This document shows positions 7,053 through 15,314 of a stretch of 38,724 nt of DNA, one piece after another. This DNA comes from Leptospirales bacterium. GTDB taxonomy: Bacteria; Spirochaetota; Leptospiria; Leptospirales; Leptonemataceae. The notes beneath the pieces were generated by a model. The model saw only the letters and a list, made by a program, of their open reading frames with translations, had not been told where the DNA came from and searched no databases. How positions within the stretch are numbered: position 1 is the stretch's first letter; every line of letters begins with the position of its first letter. The DNA lies in assembly GCA_016788865.1 (NCBI GenBank), contig JAEUSB010000019.1, positions 1 through 38,724 of the forward strand. The letters run 5' to 3'. A program made the position numbers and the translations under genes.

Positions 7053-8150
7053 TTAAAGCGGACCCACGGAGTGCACCGTCAGGCTCTGCTTCCCTTGAAG
7101 AATAAAAGACCCCGGGAGTGCACCAGGCATAAGCGTGAAGGGCTCTGGCTCATCAGCCGGATACGGAATCGCAGCGAGCTGCTTGCCATTGGGCTGATAT
7201 ATGACAATTTTCCTGGGCCACGTAATGACCAGATAGTTGCTGTCTGCGAAAGCATAGCGCGGGCCCGGAACTCGGATATCTGTTGACCATACCCAATCGC
7301 CATCGTCTGCAAACGCTGTGCGATCTGGTGTCCCAACAAGTACCGAGCCGGAGGAATGCACTGCAAGGGTAATGGCAAAGGGATACACCGACCCCAACTC
7401 CATTTCATACAGTTTCTTTGCCTTTCCACCATCGAAGCGTAGAACCAGAAGGGTGTCCTGATCTCCTCGCAGACTGTGAAGCGCCACAACCTTGCCGTCC
7501 TCAGAGATCGCAGCAGTTTTGTAAAAGCGGGGCGTCTTGTCGTCGTACTGGAAAGCGATTTCGCCTTGTTGATTCATACCGAATACTCCCCCGCTTCCAA
7601 AAAGGAAAATCGAAATGGGGGCGCGCGAGGCAAACTTGAAGTCAGAAAGGAAATTACCCGAGATGTGTTTGGCACCGATGAGATTGCCGCTTGGGTCTAG
7701 AACATCTACGCGATTGCCATCACCCGTAAGCAAGTAAACGCTCTTGCCTGCAGGATCAGTGACAGGGTAAGCCGGGAATGGCTTCTTCCATAAGAGCTCA
7801 CCCTGTTCGCTGTAGAAGGCCAATTCCTTGCCGATACGGCCAAAAATGAAATATCCCTGACCATGCAGAGGAGCAAAGGTTAGGTCATTGGCATCCAGCT
7901 CTTTGATTCGATCCATGAATACTATGGCGCCGTGATCACCATGCTGTGTCATCACCGCATGGAAGGGCCGCACTCCCTGAGCCGCCCAGTTAGACGGCAT
8001 TGGAGTAGACTGAAGCTTCCCATTTTCAGGGAAACCTGCATACCAGTTGAATTGTGTCGTGATTGAAAAAGGGAGCGTTCGCGCCGGGAACCGGAATATA
8101 ACCGGTCCCAGCATGATAAAGAACGCCAGGGTGACTTGAAGAACTCTCAC
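7053..8150 (-). CDS. Beta-propeller-like exported or membrane-anchored protein
   Basis: A 365-residue protein beginning at GTG. Residues 1-28 form a hydrophobic signal or anchor segment. The rest is a series of short beta-rich units, each with a turn such as 'SEQGELLWKKPFP', 'DPSGNLIGAKHI', 'NQQGEIAFQYDD' and 'FADDGDWVWSTDI', typical of PQQ/WD40-like propellers. No catalytic motif is visible and I cannot name the family. The start is 18 nt behind the stop of the sigma factor gene on the same strand, so the two are probably cotranscribed. The gene converges on the NnrS-like gene with a 68-nt gap that shows no clear terminator. Confidence 0.68.
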   Translation of the reverse strand: MRVLQVTLAFFIMLGPVIFRFPARTLPFSITTQFNWYAGFPENGKLQSTPMPSNWAAQGVRPFHAVMTQHGDHGAIVFMDRIKELDANDLTFAPLHGQGYFIFGRIGKELAFYSEQGELLWKKPFPAYPVTDPAGKSVYLLTGDGNRVDVLDPSGNLIGAKHISGNFLSDFKFASRAPISIFLFGSGGVFGMNQQGEIAFQYDDKTPRFYKTAAISEDGKVVALHSLRGDQDTLLVLRFDGGKAKKLYEMELGSVYPFAITLAVHSSGSVLVGTPDRTAFADDGDWVWSTDIRVPGPRYAFADSNYLVITWPRKIVIYQPNGKQLAAIPYPADEPEPFTLMPGALPGSFILQGKQSLTVHSVGPL

Positions 8151-8168
8151 CCGAGAGACAAGGCAGTC

Positions 8169-9092
8169 TTAGTTCATATAGGCAAGAAGTTTTTGGCTGC
8201 TTGAACCTGTCCGAATTTTACGAATTGCCTTCTTCTCGATCTGGCGAATCCGCTCTTTGGACAATCCCACACGCTTGCCGATTTTCTGGAGCGAAAGCAC
8301 CGGGCTTCCCTGTAGGCCAAATCTAAGCTGAAGAACTTTCTTCTCGCGAGTTGTAAGACCTTCCAGGCTCTCATCAATTTCGCGTTTGAGCTCCGTGCCT
8401 TCTACGCGGGACTCAGGAATATCTTCTCCCTGATCCTGGATGTTGTCACCCAGAGTGAAATCCTCGCCGTCGCCCATGGGGGCATCCAGGCTAAGATAGT
8501 CACGGCTCATGTTCACAAGGTGTTGAATCTCTTGTGATTTCATGTCCAGCATGGCGGACAGAGTTTCCATTCCAGTCTGTTCGTGGTTCTCCATCCATTT
8601 CTCGGCTTCATCAATCCGGCGCAGATCGGCTGTGCGATTCAGCGGCAGACGGATGAGGGCCGATTTCTGTTGGATGGCAAACAATATGGCCTGTTTGATC
8701 CACCATACAGCGTATGAAATGAAATGGTAGCCACGATCCGGGTTGAACCTCTCTGCAGCGCGGATCAATCCCATGTTTCCTTCATTGATCAGATCCATCA
8801 TCGAAAGTCCATATGACTGATACTTGCGCGCAACGGTCACAACAAAGCGCAGGTTAGCCTTTACGAGTCTGTCGCGGGCTTGCTGATCGCCTTCTTTGGC
8901 TTTCAATGCCACTTCAAACTCGGTTTCGCGATCCATCATTGGGATCTTATGAATTTCGTTTAGGTACCAGTTGAGAATGGAATCCGAAGACTCAGAATCG
9001 CGTCCGGCCTTCTTCTTTGCCCGGGACAGGGACATTGTCCTGGCTGCTCCCGGATCTCTCTGGATCTTATTTTTATCGTGAATCGCTCCCAT
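8169..9092 (-). CDS. RNA polymerase sigma factor, sigma-70 family group 2 (RpoS/RpoD-like)
   Basis: A 307-residue sigma factor. Region 1.2 (DSILNWYLNEIHKIPMMDR) is followed by regions 2.1-2.4 (LVKANLRFVVTVARKY; DLINEGNMGLIRAAERF; ISYAVWWIKQAI), region 3, and region 4.2 (LQKIGKRVGLSKERIRQIEKKA). It lacks region 1.1 and the large non-conserved insert of a primary RpoD, so group 2 is the best fit. I start it at the ATG at 9092 because AAGGA stands six to seven bases upstream; an upstream TTG at 9125 in the same frame lacks such support. The gene is divergent from epmA, and a perfect palindrome at 9137-9153 covers the likely promoter. The target regulon cannot be read from the sequence. Confidence 0.9.
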   Translation of the reverse strand: MGAIHDKNKIQRDPGAARTMSLSRAKKKAGRDSESSDSILNWYLNEIHKIPMMDRETEFEVALKAKEGDQQARDRLVKANLRFVVTVARKYQSYGLSMMDLINEGNMGLIRAAERFNPDRGYHFISYAVWWIKQAILFAIQQKSALIRLPLNRTADLRRIDEAEKWMENHEQTGMETLSAMLDMKSQEIQHLVNMSRDYLSLDAPMGDGEDFTLGDNIQDQGEDIPESRVEGTELKREIDESLEGLTTREKKVLQLRFGLQGSPVLSLQKIGKRVGLSKERIRQIEKKAIRKIRTGSSSQKLLAYMN

Positions 9093-9136
9093 GGCTTTTT
9101 TCCTTGTTCTAATCCTCAAACCCAAATGGCCTCAGA

Positions 9137-9153
9137 TTTAGAACTATTCTAAA
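9137..9153. promoter_or_regulatory. Perfect 17-bp palindrome, Fur/PerR-box-like
   Basis: TTTAGAA-CTA-TTCTAAA is a perfect 7-bp inverted repeat around three bases. Read as 7-1-7 (TTAGAAC-T-ATTCTAA) it has the layout of Fur-family, particularly PerR, operators. It lies in the divergent gap between the sigma factor (start 9092) and epmA (start 9277) and contains TAGAAT on the minus strand, a usable -10 for the sigma gene. The regulator is inferred from the motif only. Confidence 0.6.
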
Positions 9154-9276
9154 CTAAACGTGCAAACTATTAAGTTTCAAGCTTTTTTAGTTTCCGTTAC
9201 CGCTTTTTTTGGTCTCCTGGCCCCTATCGAGGGCCTGAACAGTAGCTTAGACCCTGATAGGTTCCCGGAGGTTCCC

Positions 9277-10230
9277 TTGATCCGCCCATTAACTACGAAG
9301 ATTTGGCGGTTCAGGAGCCAAATTCTTACACAAATCCGCCTTTTTTTTCAGCAAAGGGGCTACCTGGAGGTAAATACTCCCATTTTAAACCCCACGGGGG
9401 CAGTTGAGCCCTTCATAGATTCGTTTCAAATCAGGCGCCAGGTCAGCCCCAAGAGCCCCGAAGCCCTTCCCCGGAGCGATGGCTGGCTGATTACGAGCCC
9501 CGAATACAACCTCAAAATTCTGGCGGCAGCGCTCAAAACCTCGGTTTTTGAGATTTCGCACTCCTTCCGGGAGGGCGATCAGGGGGGTGAGCACACCGAA
9601 GAGTTCCTGATGTTGGAATGGTACAACCTGGGCGCCACCATGGACGACTTGATTACCGAGACGCATCAATTGTTGCAGCTGCTTGAAACAGGCTCTGTCC
9701 CGACGCCTGGGACCGAGCCGAGGCGGCAAACCATAGAACAGCTATTCCGGGAGTTTCTGGGATGCGGCCTCGGTGGAGAGGATCTGGCAGAAGCGGCCCG
9801 GAAGCGGGGCCTTGGGTCGCATAGCGATCGGTATGACGAACTGTTCTTTTCTCTTTTCTTGAATGAAGTGGAACCAAAGCTCAGGACCGAATCTCCCCTG
9901 TTTCTAACCCATTATCCCATGCCTCTGGCAGCACTGAGCAAGGCGGAAGGCAGCGTTGCGCGACGATTCGAAGTCTACTGGAAGGGTCGAGAACTGGCCA
10001 ATGGGTACGAAGAGTTGCTCGACCACGACGAGCATGAACGGCGTTTTGCCGAATACAACGCGATCCGAAAGGCAATGGGCCGCGTCGAAATGGAAATCGA
10101 TCCACAATTTATGGAAACGCTGAGAAGTCGGTCATTGCCTCCCTGCTCCGGAATCGCCCTGGGCATTGAGAGGCTCTTGATGGTGCTTCTCGGTGTGGAC
10201 CGGATTTCGGAAGTTAGTCCATTTGCCTGA
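9277..10230 (+). CDS. epmA: EF-P beta-lysine ligase-like protein (EpmA/PoxA/GenX)
   Basis: A paralogue of the class II lysyl-tRNA synthetase catalytic core without the anticodon-binding domain. Class II motifs are clear: motif 1 region with FFQQRGYLEVNTPIL, motif 2 'FEISHSFREGDQGGEHTEEFLMLEWY', then RFEVYWKGRELANGYEEL, and motif 3 'CSGIALGIERLLMVLLG'. In E. coli, EpmA attaches (R)-beta-lysine to a conserved Lys of elongation factor P. I place the start at TTG 9277, behind GGAGG at 9267-9271 with five bases between; this gives 317 residues, close to E. coli EpmA (325). The frame is open upstream to a GTG at 9160, but that would add 39 residues with a hydrophobic stretch foreign to the family. 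No epmB or efp is in the window. Confidence 0.9.
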   Translation: MIRPLTTKIWRFRSQILTQIRLFFQQRGYLEVNTPILNPTGAVEPFIDSFQIRRQVSPKSPEALPRSDGWLITSPEYNLKILAAALKTSVFEISHSFREGDQGGEHTEEFLMLEWYNLGATMDDLITETHQLLQLLETGSVPTPGTEPRRQTIEQLFREFLGCGLGGEDLAEAARKRGLGSHSDRYDELFFSLFLNEVEPKLRTESPLFLTHYPMPLAALSKAEGSVARRFEVYWKGRELANGYEELLDHDEHERRFAEYNAIRKAMGRVEMEIDPQFMETLRSRSLPPCSGIALGIERLLMVLLGVDRISEVSPFA

Positions 10231-10266
10231 ACCAAAATGACTGTTTTGGTCGATATTAGGAGAATC

Positions 10267-11418
10267 ATGCGTCCAACCCCTATCGTATATATTCTGACAG
10301 GAATTCTGGTCTGTTCTGCGCCAGACACATCGCGCAAAACCGATCCGCTTGCTGAAACAGCCGGCGAGAAGATCGCGGCAAAGGAAGGACAGCCGGCCAA
10401 CAAAGGCACGACAGGGACTAACTGGAACGAACTGGCCCTGCTGCTAGCCGGAAGAGAAGGCGTAAGTTCAACCAGTCCTGCAATTCTGAGACATCGCGCG
10501 CTCATGAAAGATTTCTGGGTACAGGTTTACAAAGACAACCTCGAGCCAATCGGTACCTGGCGCGCTGCCAATCTGCCAGCGAGCTCGCGTGGCCGAAATG
10601 TACTCTATCCACTTTCCGGCGCGGACTTTCTGAACGCCTACGCATTTTATCCAGATGCTAAAGAATACGTATTAATCGCGCTCGAACCCCCGGGCACTGC
10701 ACCACAGCTAGACACGATGAGTGAAGTTCAGAAAGAAGCTGGTTTGAGTTCTGTTCGCACAGCCATCTGGACCCTGGCAAAGCAAAACTATCTGATGAGT
10801 CGGCTCATGGCCAGTGGTTTTGGCAATCCTTACATTGGTGGAACATTGCCAGCATTCCTGATCATGCTCGGCGGACTCGGACATACAGTAAAGAATGTGG
10901 AAGAAGTTGGAATTGTTGGTGGGAAGATCGTTTCACCTCCAGGCAACAGCCGAACAAAGGGAATTCGCATTTCGTATGTGGATTCAAAGGACAAGGAAGA
11001 CAAGACTCTCATCTATTTGCAAATGCGTCTTGAGCAATCCACAGCAGAGAAAACATCTTCGGAAGGTCAGTATCTGCGCAGCCTGGGTCCACGCAATATG
11101 CTTTTGAAGTCTGCTGTTTATATTCTTCACTGGGAAAGTATGAAGCTCGTGCACGATGTACTGATGGATCAGGGCGGACTCATCATTCAGGATGACTCTG
11201 GTCTACCGTACAAATCATTTCAAAATGGAAAATGGAAGGAGCGTGTATTTGGGAACTACGTGCGCGCCCTGCCGGTAGGCGGCATTCCTGATCCACCGCA
11301 GCAACCTGACCTTGCAGAAAGATTCAGGAGAAGTCCTGAGCCACTTCCGTTTGCCTACGGTTACGGTGTACTGCGCGGCAAGAATCAATCGAACTTAATG
11401 ATGTTTGAACGGAAGTAA
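10267..11418 (+). CDS. Putative lipoprotein of unknown function
   Basis: A 383-residue protein whose family I do not recognise. The start is the ATG at 10267 because AGGAGA stands four to five bases upstream; an in-frame ATG at 10237 lacks this. The N-terminus (basic, then IVYILTGILVC) has a cysteine at residue 16, consistent with a spirochaete-type lipoprotein signal, followed by a polar Thr/Ala/Lys linker. The remainder is globular, with Gly/Pro-rich loops such as NPYIGGTLPAFLIMLGGLGH and a C-terminal region with a PEPLPFAYGYGVLRG segment. It lies 36 nt after epmA and 3 nt before the Smr gene. Confidence 0.72.
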   Translation: MRPTPIVYILTGILVCSAPDTSRKTDPLAETAGEKIAAKEGQPANKGTTGTNWNELALLLAGREGVSSTSPAILRHRALMKDFWVQVYKDNLEPIGTWRAANLPASSRGRNVLYPLSGADFLNAYAFYPDAKEYVLIALEPPGTAPQLDTMSEVQKEAGLSSVRTAIWTLAKQNYLMSRLMASGFGNPYIGGTLPAFLIMLGGLGHTVKNVEEVGIVGGKIVSPPGNSRTKGIRISYVDSKDKEDKTLIYLQMRLEQSTAEKTSSEGQYLRSLGPRNMLLKSAVYILHWESMKLVHDVLMDQGGLIIQDDSGLPYKSFQNGKWKERVFGNYVRALPVGGIPDPPQQPDLAERFRRSPEPLPFAYGYGVLRGKNQSNLMMFERK

Positions 11419-11421
11419 GAT

Positions 11422-11691
11422 GTGCGCGAAATTCATATTCGCCGACTGCGCTATGATGAAGCTCGCGCGAAGCTCGACCAGGAAGTAAACGAAGCATTTG
11501 TCCGCGGCGAACGGTATATTGAAATTGTCCATGGAATTGGTGGCGGCGTCCTACAAAAGATGGCGCGTGAGTACGTTGATTCTTCCGAATTTCTAAAACT
11601 TCTTCCCGACGCCAGCAATCCCGGTGTGCTCCGCGTCGAAGTCCTCGCACCCGACTTGCGCACGATCAAATCATTGCTGCGGGACCCATGA
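11422..11691 (+). CDS. Smr-domain protein
   Basis: An 89-residue stand-alone Smr domain. The initiating GTG at 11422 follows the previous stop by three bases, with GGAAG just before. The pattern EIHIRRLRYDEARAKLDQEVNEAF matches the first half of the domain, with the usual LDLHG replaced by IRRLRYDEA; the diagnostic HGxGxG motif is present as IVHGIGGGVLQKMAREYV, followed by a VxVLAPD-type final strand. Smr domains are often nucleases or nucleic-acid-binding modules, also found at the C-terminus of MutS2. The altered first motif leaves nuclease activity uncertain. Confidence 0.85.
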   Translation: MREIHIRRLRYDEARAKLDQEVNEAFVRGERYIEIVHGIGGGVLQKMAREYVDSSEFLKLLPDASNPGVLRVEVLAPDLRTIKSLLRDP

Positions 11692-11701
11692 AGTCCGGCC
11701 A

Positions 11702-11803
11702 TCGCGCCATTGCGCGAGCATAGCTTTCCCACCCCCTTTGTGGGTGGTTTTGGAGGGGGGCTAACTCGGGGTACTGCTCGACGGAAAACAAACCGTGGCG
11801 ACC
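11702..11803 (-). ncRNA. Candidate small RNA, copy A of a three-member family
   Basis: About 100 nt following a conserved promoter. The start is inferred as seven bases after the -10 (11810-11815). The 3' part has the C-rich segment CCCCCCTCCA, then a CCACCC/GGGTGG hairpin (11729-11747, seven-base loop), then a perfect 6-bp stem TCGCGC/GCGCGA with a four-base loop at 11702-11717, where I end it. No U-run follows, so the 3' end is a guess. It lies between the convergent Smr gene and the 163-residue protein gene. This copy is the most diverged of the three. Confidence 0.5.
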
Positions 11804-11809
11804 CCGGAC

Positions 11810-11868
11810 GGCTTAGCAGAAATTCGAAAAAGGTCAAGTGAAACAAACCTCGGGTGCGTGTTAACGCA
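11810..11868 (-). promoter_or_regulatory. Conserved promoter module, copy A
   Basis: Reading the minus strand: box TGCGTTAACACGCACC (11868-11853), 15 nt, -35 TTGACC (11837-11832), 16 nt ending in TGC, and -10 TAAGCC (11815-11810). Spacings are identical to copies B and C, and the total is 59 bp in each case. Confidence 0.62.
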
Positions 11869-11935
11869 TCGATCGTGATGCTATCACGAACCGATCGCCT
11901 GAAAAGCCTCACCGGTTACTTCGAAGGTATCCAGA

Positions 11936-12427
11936 TCAACTGTTGTCGGTGAACCCGGATGACTCCTGGGAAGCAGAGCTGCTCTCCTGCGCCTCCGCCT
12001 CCCACGAACCAGTGGCACCGGCGCCGCCAAACTCACCACCCTGCCCGGACACAGAATCGGATGAACCCGAAGTGGAATCGCTGGAATATGACTGTGTGTA
12101 CCCCGCATCTCTGGTCAGATCGGAATAACGTTCCGATCTATCCGTAGTGTCCTCAACATTTCGCGGAGAATATGGAGCCGGCTTTGGCTTCTGGCCGATG
12201 CGCTCAAGAAACTCTTCCTCGACCGCCTGTGCACCCCATGCAGTAAAACAAAGTCTTGCGATGCGCGCATAACGTTCCGAAATGCTGGCTTTTTCCTTGT
12301 CTCCTGCATTTCGGAATCGGTCTCCAAAGCGACTGATCCGACCTGAGGCCTCTTTGATCTGACGGCTTCCCAATCCAAAAGTTAAGAGTCGCCACAATAG
12401 TAGAAAAGGAAACTTTAGGAAACTCAT
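11936..12427 (-). CDS. Small protein with N-terminal hydrophobic segment and Ser/Gly-rich tail
   Basis: A 163-residue protein of no recognised family. Residues 1-20 are hydrophobic (MSFLKFPFLLLWRLLTFGLG) and could be a membrane anchor. Residues 21-75 are helical and basic. From about residue 85 the sequence turns Ser/Gly/Glu/Asp-rich and is probably disordered. Its ATG overlaps the stop of the glycosyltransferase-like gene by four bases (ATGA), so translation is probably coupled and the two proteins may work together. Confidence 0.65.
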   Translation of the reverse strand: MSFLKFPFLLLWRLLTFGLGSRQIKEASGRISRFGDRFRNAGDKEKASISERYARIARLCFTAWGAQAVEEEFLERIGQKPKPAPYSPRNVEDTTDRSERYSDLTRDAGYTQSYSSDSTSGSSDSVSGQGGEFGGAGATGSWEAEAQESSSASQESSGFTDNS

Positions 12428-13422
12428 GCGCTCTGTGCCTCACCATCTTCGTTTCTTTGCTTAAAGTAATCGATCGCCCAATGCCTGAGCCGGTCATTCC
12501 GGCCCGTCCATTCCCAGAGTCCAGAAGGTCCCACATGAATGTCGCGGCGCGGATCAAATCCCAGAGCGGCCAGTTCTCGGTTCCGCAGTACATAGCGTCT
12601 TGCCAGTGTCTCACCGTGCCAGAGGTGATAGATCGTTCCGGGAACAAGGCCAATTCGCGACCTCACACGCGGATAGATCCTTTTGCACCATTGCTCAAAA
12701 TGAACTCGGTGAGGAGAACTCTTCTCGATTATGCGATCAATACAGATCGAGTCCCAGTCGCCACAAAACGCATGCGCCATCATGTGATCGCCGCTTCCGG
12801 CAATACAAGCGTCATAGAACCCCAGGTCCTGCACAATCTCGCGACGGATCCCCCATGCGAATCCGGTATGACCGTGTGCGGCAAAATCGCCACTCAACAT
12901 CTTCTGCGGATTCTCACGCTGGATCGCAGCAAAACCTTTCCAGACTTCATCGTGATCTGAATCAAGCTTATTCGGTTGGATCGTGCCTCGTCGGAATTGC
13001 TTGCTGATCTCTGATGGAAGACGAACGATTGTGTCAAATAGTTGAATTACAGGAAATTCATTCAGCGCATCCGAAGCTTGTTTCATCCACAGGGGGTTTG
13101 CAAAAAGCAAATCACAGTCCACCCATGCAATCTTCTTGAACTTTTCTGGAAGCGATCGCATTGCCAGATTCAAGATGCGCTCTTTCTGCCAGAGCACATC
13201 CCCCCCGCGAATTCTCGAAAGACCTGGGAATTCACTCAGCTCAAAATCATCAGACTCAAAGGCACTCTCGACCACAAACAGATTTCGCGCAGCCTGACCT
13301 AAGAATCGGGCAAAGCAGTGAAAGTTCTCTCTTCGCGAAACATAATGCTGCGGATTGTAATAGGAAGTGATAATGGCCAAATCGTCCGGAACCTCAGAAA
13401 TAGACGCCACAGTCCCTACCAT
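12424..13422 (-). CDS. GT-A-like glycosyltransferase
   Basis: A 332-residue protein resembling nucleotide-sugar glycosyltransferases. It opens with a beta-alpha unit (DDLAIITSYYNPQHYVSRRENF), and a strand ending in AWVDCDLLFANPLWMKQ supplies a DxD-like metal-binding motif. Further on are GDFAAHGHTGFAWGIRREIV and GSGDHMMAHAF, similar to acceptor-site segments of GT-A enzymes, and a C-terminal HLWHGE motif. Donor and acceptor cannot be told; cell-surface polysaccharide is usual. It is followed, with a 4-bp overlap, by the small Ser-rich protein gene. No other polysaccharide genes are nearby. A GTG a few codons downstream, preceded by AGGG, is an alternative start. Confidence 0.7.
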   Translation of the reverse strand: MVGTVASISEVPDDLAIITSYYNPQHYVSRRENFHCFARFLGQAARNLFVVESAFESDDFELSEFPGLSRIRGGDVLWQKERILNLAMRSLPEKFKKIAWVDCDLLFANPLWMKQASDALNEFPVIQLFDTIVRLPSEISKQFRRGTIQPNKLDSDHDEVWKGFAAIQRENPQKMLSGDFAAHGHTGFAWGIRREIVQDLGFYDACIAGSGDHMMAHAFCGDWDSICIDRIIEKSSPHRVHFEQWCKRIYPRVRSRIGLVPGTIYHLWHGETLARRYVLRNRELAALGFDPRRDIHVGPSGLWEWTGRNDRLRHWAIDYFKQRNEDGEAQSA

Positions 13423-13559
13423 GAAAAGCAGCTTTGACTGGCTTGAAAACTTCTGCAGCTAATATTTGCGGCTCCGGTCTTCGACGATGCACTTAGGGGC
13501 TTGACCGGCCGGGAAAAGCTGACCCGCTGACCGTCAAAATCAGTCCAATCGAGACTACC

Positions 13560-15233
13560 ATGAAGCTTAAGCTTGTATTACCGGCCCTTTCCATTTTTGT
13601 ATTCTGCGCCGTTGCGGCAGCCCCAAAGAAAAGCCCAAGGGTCATAGACGATGCGATTCACCGGAAGCCCGGCGAGCGCGCACTGGTTAACTGGCCTCTG
13701 GGTTCGATCATTCATGTCTATTTCATGAATGGCACGGCGGCCAAGCGAACGCAATTCGCCGAGTGCACAAGCGAATGGAGCAAATACGGAAACTTCTTGA
13801 TCCAATATCATCAGGAACCAATGCCAAACGGCGTCTATGCTGTCCTTGTCGAGTTCGTGGGCGGAGGTGGCGGCATGTCACATGTTGGCTATGGGACTTA
13901 TAACAATCAGATACCATCAATTCGAGTAAATGCGCAACCAGGCGAGTGCACCGCCTTCACACATGAGTTCGGTCATACCCTGGGACTGGAGCATGAGTTT
14001 GAAAATCCAGATGGTTTAAAATACATTACAGTAAATGAGAACACGTACAGACTGCTGGAAGAATATTTTGGCTGGGACAGAGCAACAGCTGATGCGAAGC
14101 TCTTGAAGAAGAAAGCTAAACCCGGACAGGAAAAACCGTTTGATCCGCATTCCATTATGGGCTACAGCAGCAATTTGTTTCCCGAACTGTTCAATGGCGT
14201 CAACATGCAACCCGGAAATCGCCTTTCCCAGGGTGACAAAGCCTACATTGCAAAGCTCTATCCCGGGAAAACATCCCAGACAATTTTACCCTTTGCATTT
14301 AACGACGATCATCTCGCGCCGGTGGAAGCCACCAAAACGGCATCATGGCCAGAGCAAAAAATGACGATGACTGTTCCGGCCTCATTTATGGTTCAATCCT
14401 CGAATTCATCGCGATTCGCAATGAGCAATCCATCGTTCAGCCATCAGTTCTACATGGTCCCTGGCCTCATAAATAACGATGCTCAAAGGCTGGCAAGCGG
14501 ACTGGCAATCAACTCCACATTCCTGAACGGGCTGCCGCTTACAAATATTCAAGCGGGCTGGTCCGGTTCGCACAGCAATTCTGAGATGCCTTACACGTGG
14601 AGCTTTCAGTCATTCACAGCAGCTGGCGTAGATCAGAAAGGACAGCCCACAATATATGCTCTCACCATCGTGGAATTCGAGTTCAGAAATGGGCAGGGAT
14701 ACACCGGATATGCTCTACACAAAGCAGACGACACCCTGAAGGCGCAGTTCGACGTATGGTCCAATTCGCTCTTGTTGGGTGCAACTCCAGTCACTCCTGC
14801 TCCCGTAAACAATCCAATTACACCCGTGACTCCTGTAACACCTGCAACGGAGCAGTCAGACTTGAACAATCCATGTCCTTACAAGGAATATGGCTGGTGC
14901 AAGGATGTGAAGAATGGAGTTGTGGAACACAGGGGTACCACATACCGTCTTCCGCCTGGCATTTCTCAGGCCATCGCTCTTCCTGATAGCGATCAGCTTA
15001 CCTTTGATTTTGAAGCGCCAGATGAGTCCTGGCAGAGTGCATCCGCAAAGTTTCAGAAATTCTATGTGGGTACGACGATGAACGGTGTGACGATCGCTCC
15101 ATTTGTAAGCCATAAAGATGGCTACCTGGTGTCTCGAAACTGCGGCCAGGACAAGCGCGGCGTTCAGATTACAATCTACAGCAACCTTGTTCCACGCTGG
15201 TATGCACTCACGTTAAAGCCTGTCTGCGACTAG
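13560..15233 (+). CDS. Secreted metzincin zinc metalloprotease
   Basis: A 557-residue exported protease. Residues 1-20 form a signal peptide ending in AVAAA. The metzincin zinc site is complete: HEFGHTLGLEH, with His135, Glu136, His139, Gly142 and His145, and a Met-turn SIMGYS at Met200, about 55 residues later. A central beta-rich domain (about 255-415) is followed by a Pro/Thr/Val linker (PVTPAPVNNPITPVTPVTP) and a C-terminal domain with several cysteines (PCPYKEYGWC; NCGQ; VCD at the end), probably disulphide-bonded. The layout suggests a protease with a C-terminal binding domain acting outside the cell. I cannot assign it to a named M10/M12 subfamily. Confidence 0.83.
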   Translation: MKLKLVLPALSIFVFCAVAAAPKKSPRVIDDAIHRKPGERALVNWPLGSIIHVYFMNGTAAKRTQFAECTSEWSKYGNFLIQYHQEPMPNGVYAVLVEFVGGGGGMSHVGYGTYNNQIPSIRVNAQPGECTAFTHEFGHTLGLEHEFENPDGLKYITVNENTYRLLEEYFGWDRATADAKLLKKKAKPGQEKPFDPHSIMGYSSNLFPELFNGVNMQPGNRLSQGDKAYIAKLYPGKTSQTILPFAFNDDHLAPVEATKTASWPEQKMTMTVPASFMVQSSNSSRFAMSNPSFSHQFYMVPGLINNDAQRLASGLAINSTFLNGLPLTNIQAGWSGSHSNSEMPYTWSFQSFTAAGVDQKGQPTIYALTIVEFEFRNGQGYTGYALHKADDTLKAQFDVWSNSLLLGATPVTPAPVNNPITPVTPVTPATEQSDLNNPCPYKEYGWCKDVKNGVVEHRGTTYRLPPGISQAIALPDSDQLTFDFEAPDESWQSASAKFQKFYVGTTMNGVTIAPFVSHKDGYLVSRNCGQDKRGVQITIYSNLVPRWYALTLKPVCD

Positions 15234-15293
15234 CAGGTTAGCATTAGCCTCTGGCACGCTCTGAGAACTCTGCTCCCGGGAAAATGTCGTCAC

Positions 15294-15314
15294 AAAAAAT
15301 GGGCAAACGTGCCC
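15294..15314 (-). terminator. Intrinsic terminator of small RNA copy B
   Basis: On the minus strand GGGCA-CGTT-TGCCC forms a 5-bp stem followed by A and six T residues. It ends a transcript moving from 15391 downward, and could also affect plus-strand transcription out of the metzincin gene. Confidence 0.7.

Noticed and set aside
9160..9276. N-terminal extension of EpmA from GTG 9160
   Set aside because: GGAGG five bases before TTG 9277 and the usual family length favour the shorter protein; the extra 39 residues have no counterpart in the family.
11692..11935. The three intergenic modules as simple bidirectional terminators
   Set aside because: Terminators would not explain the conserved TTGACA-16-TAAG promoter and the upstream box at fixed spacing; terminator function may still be a side effect.
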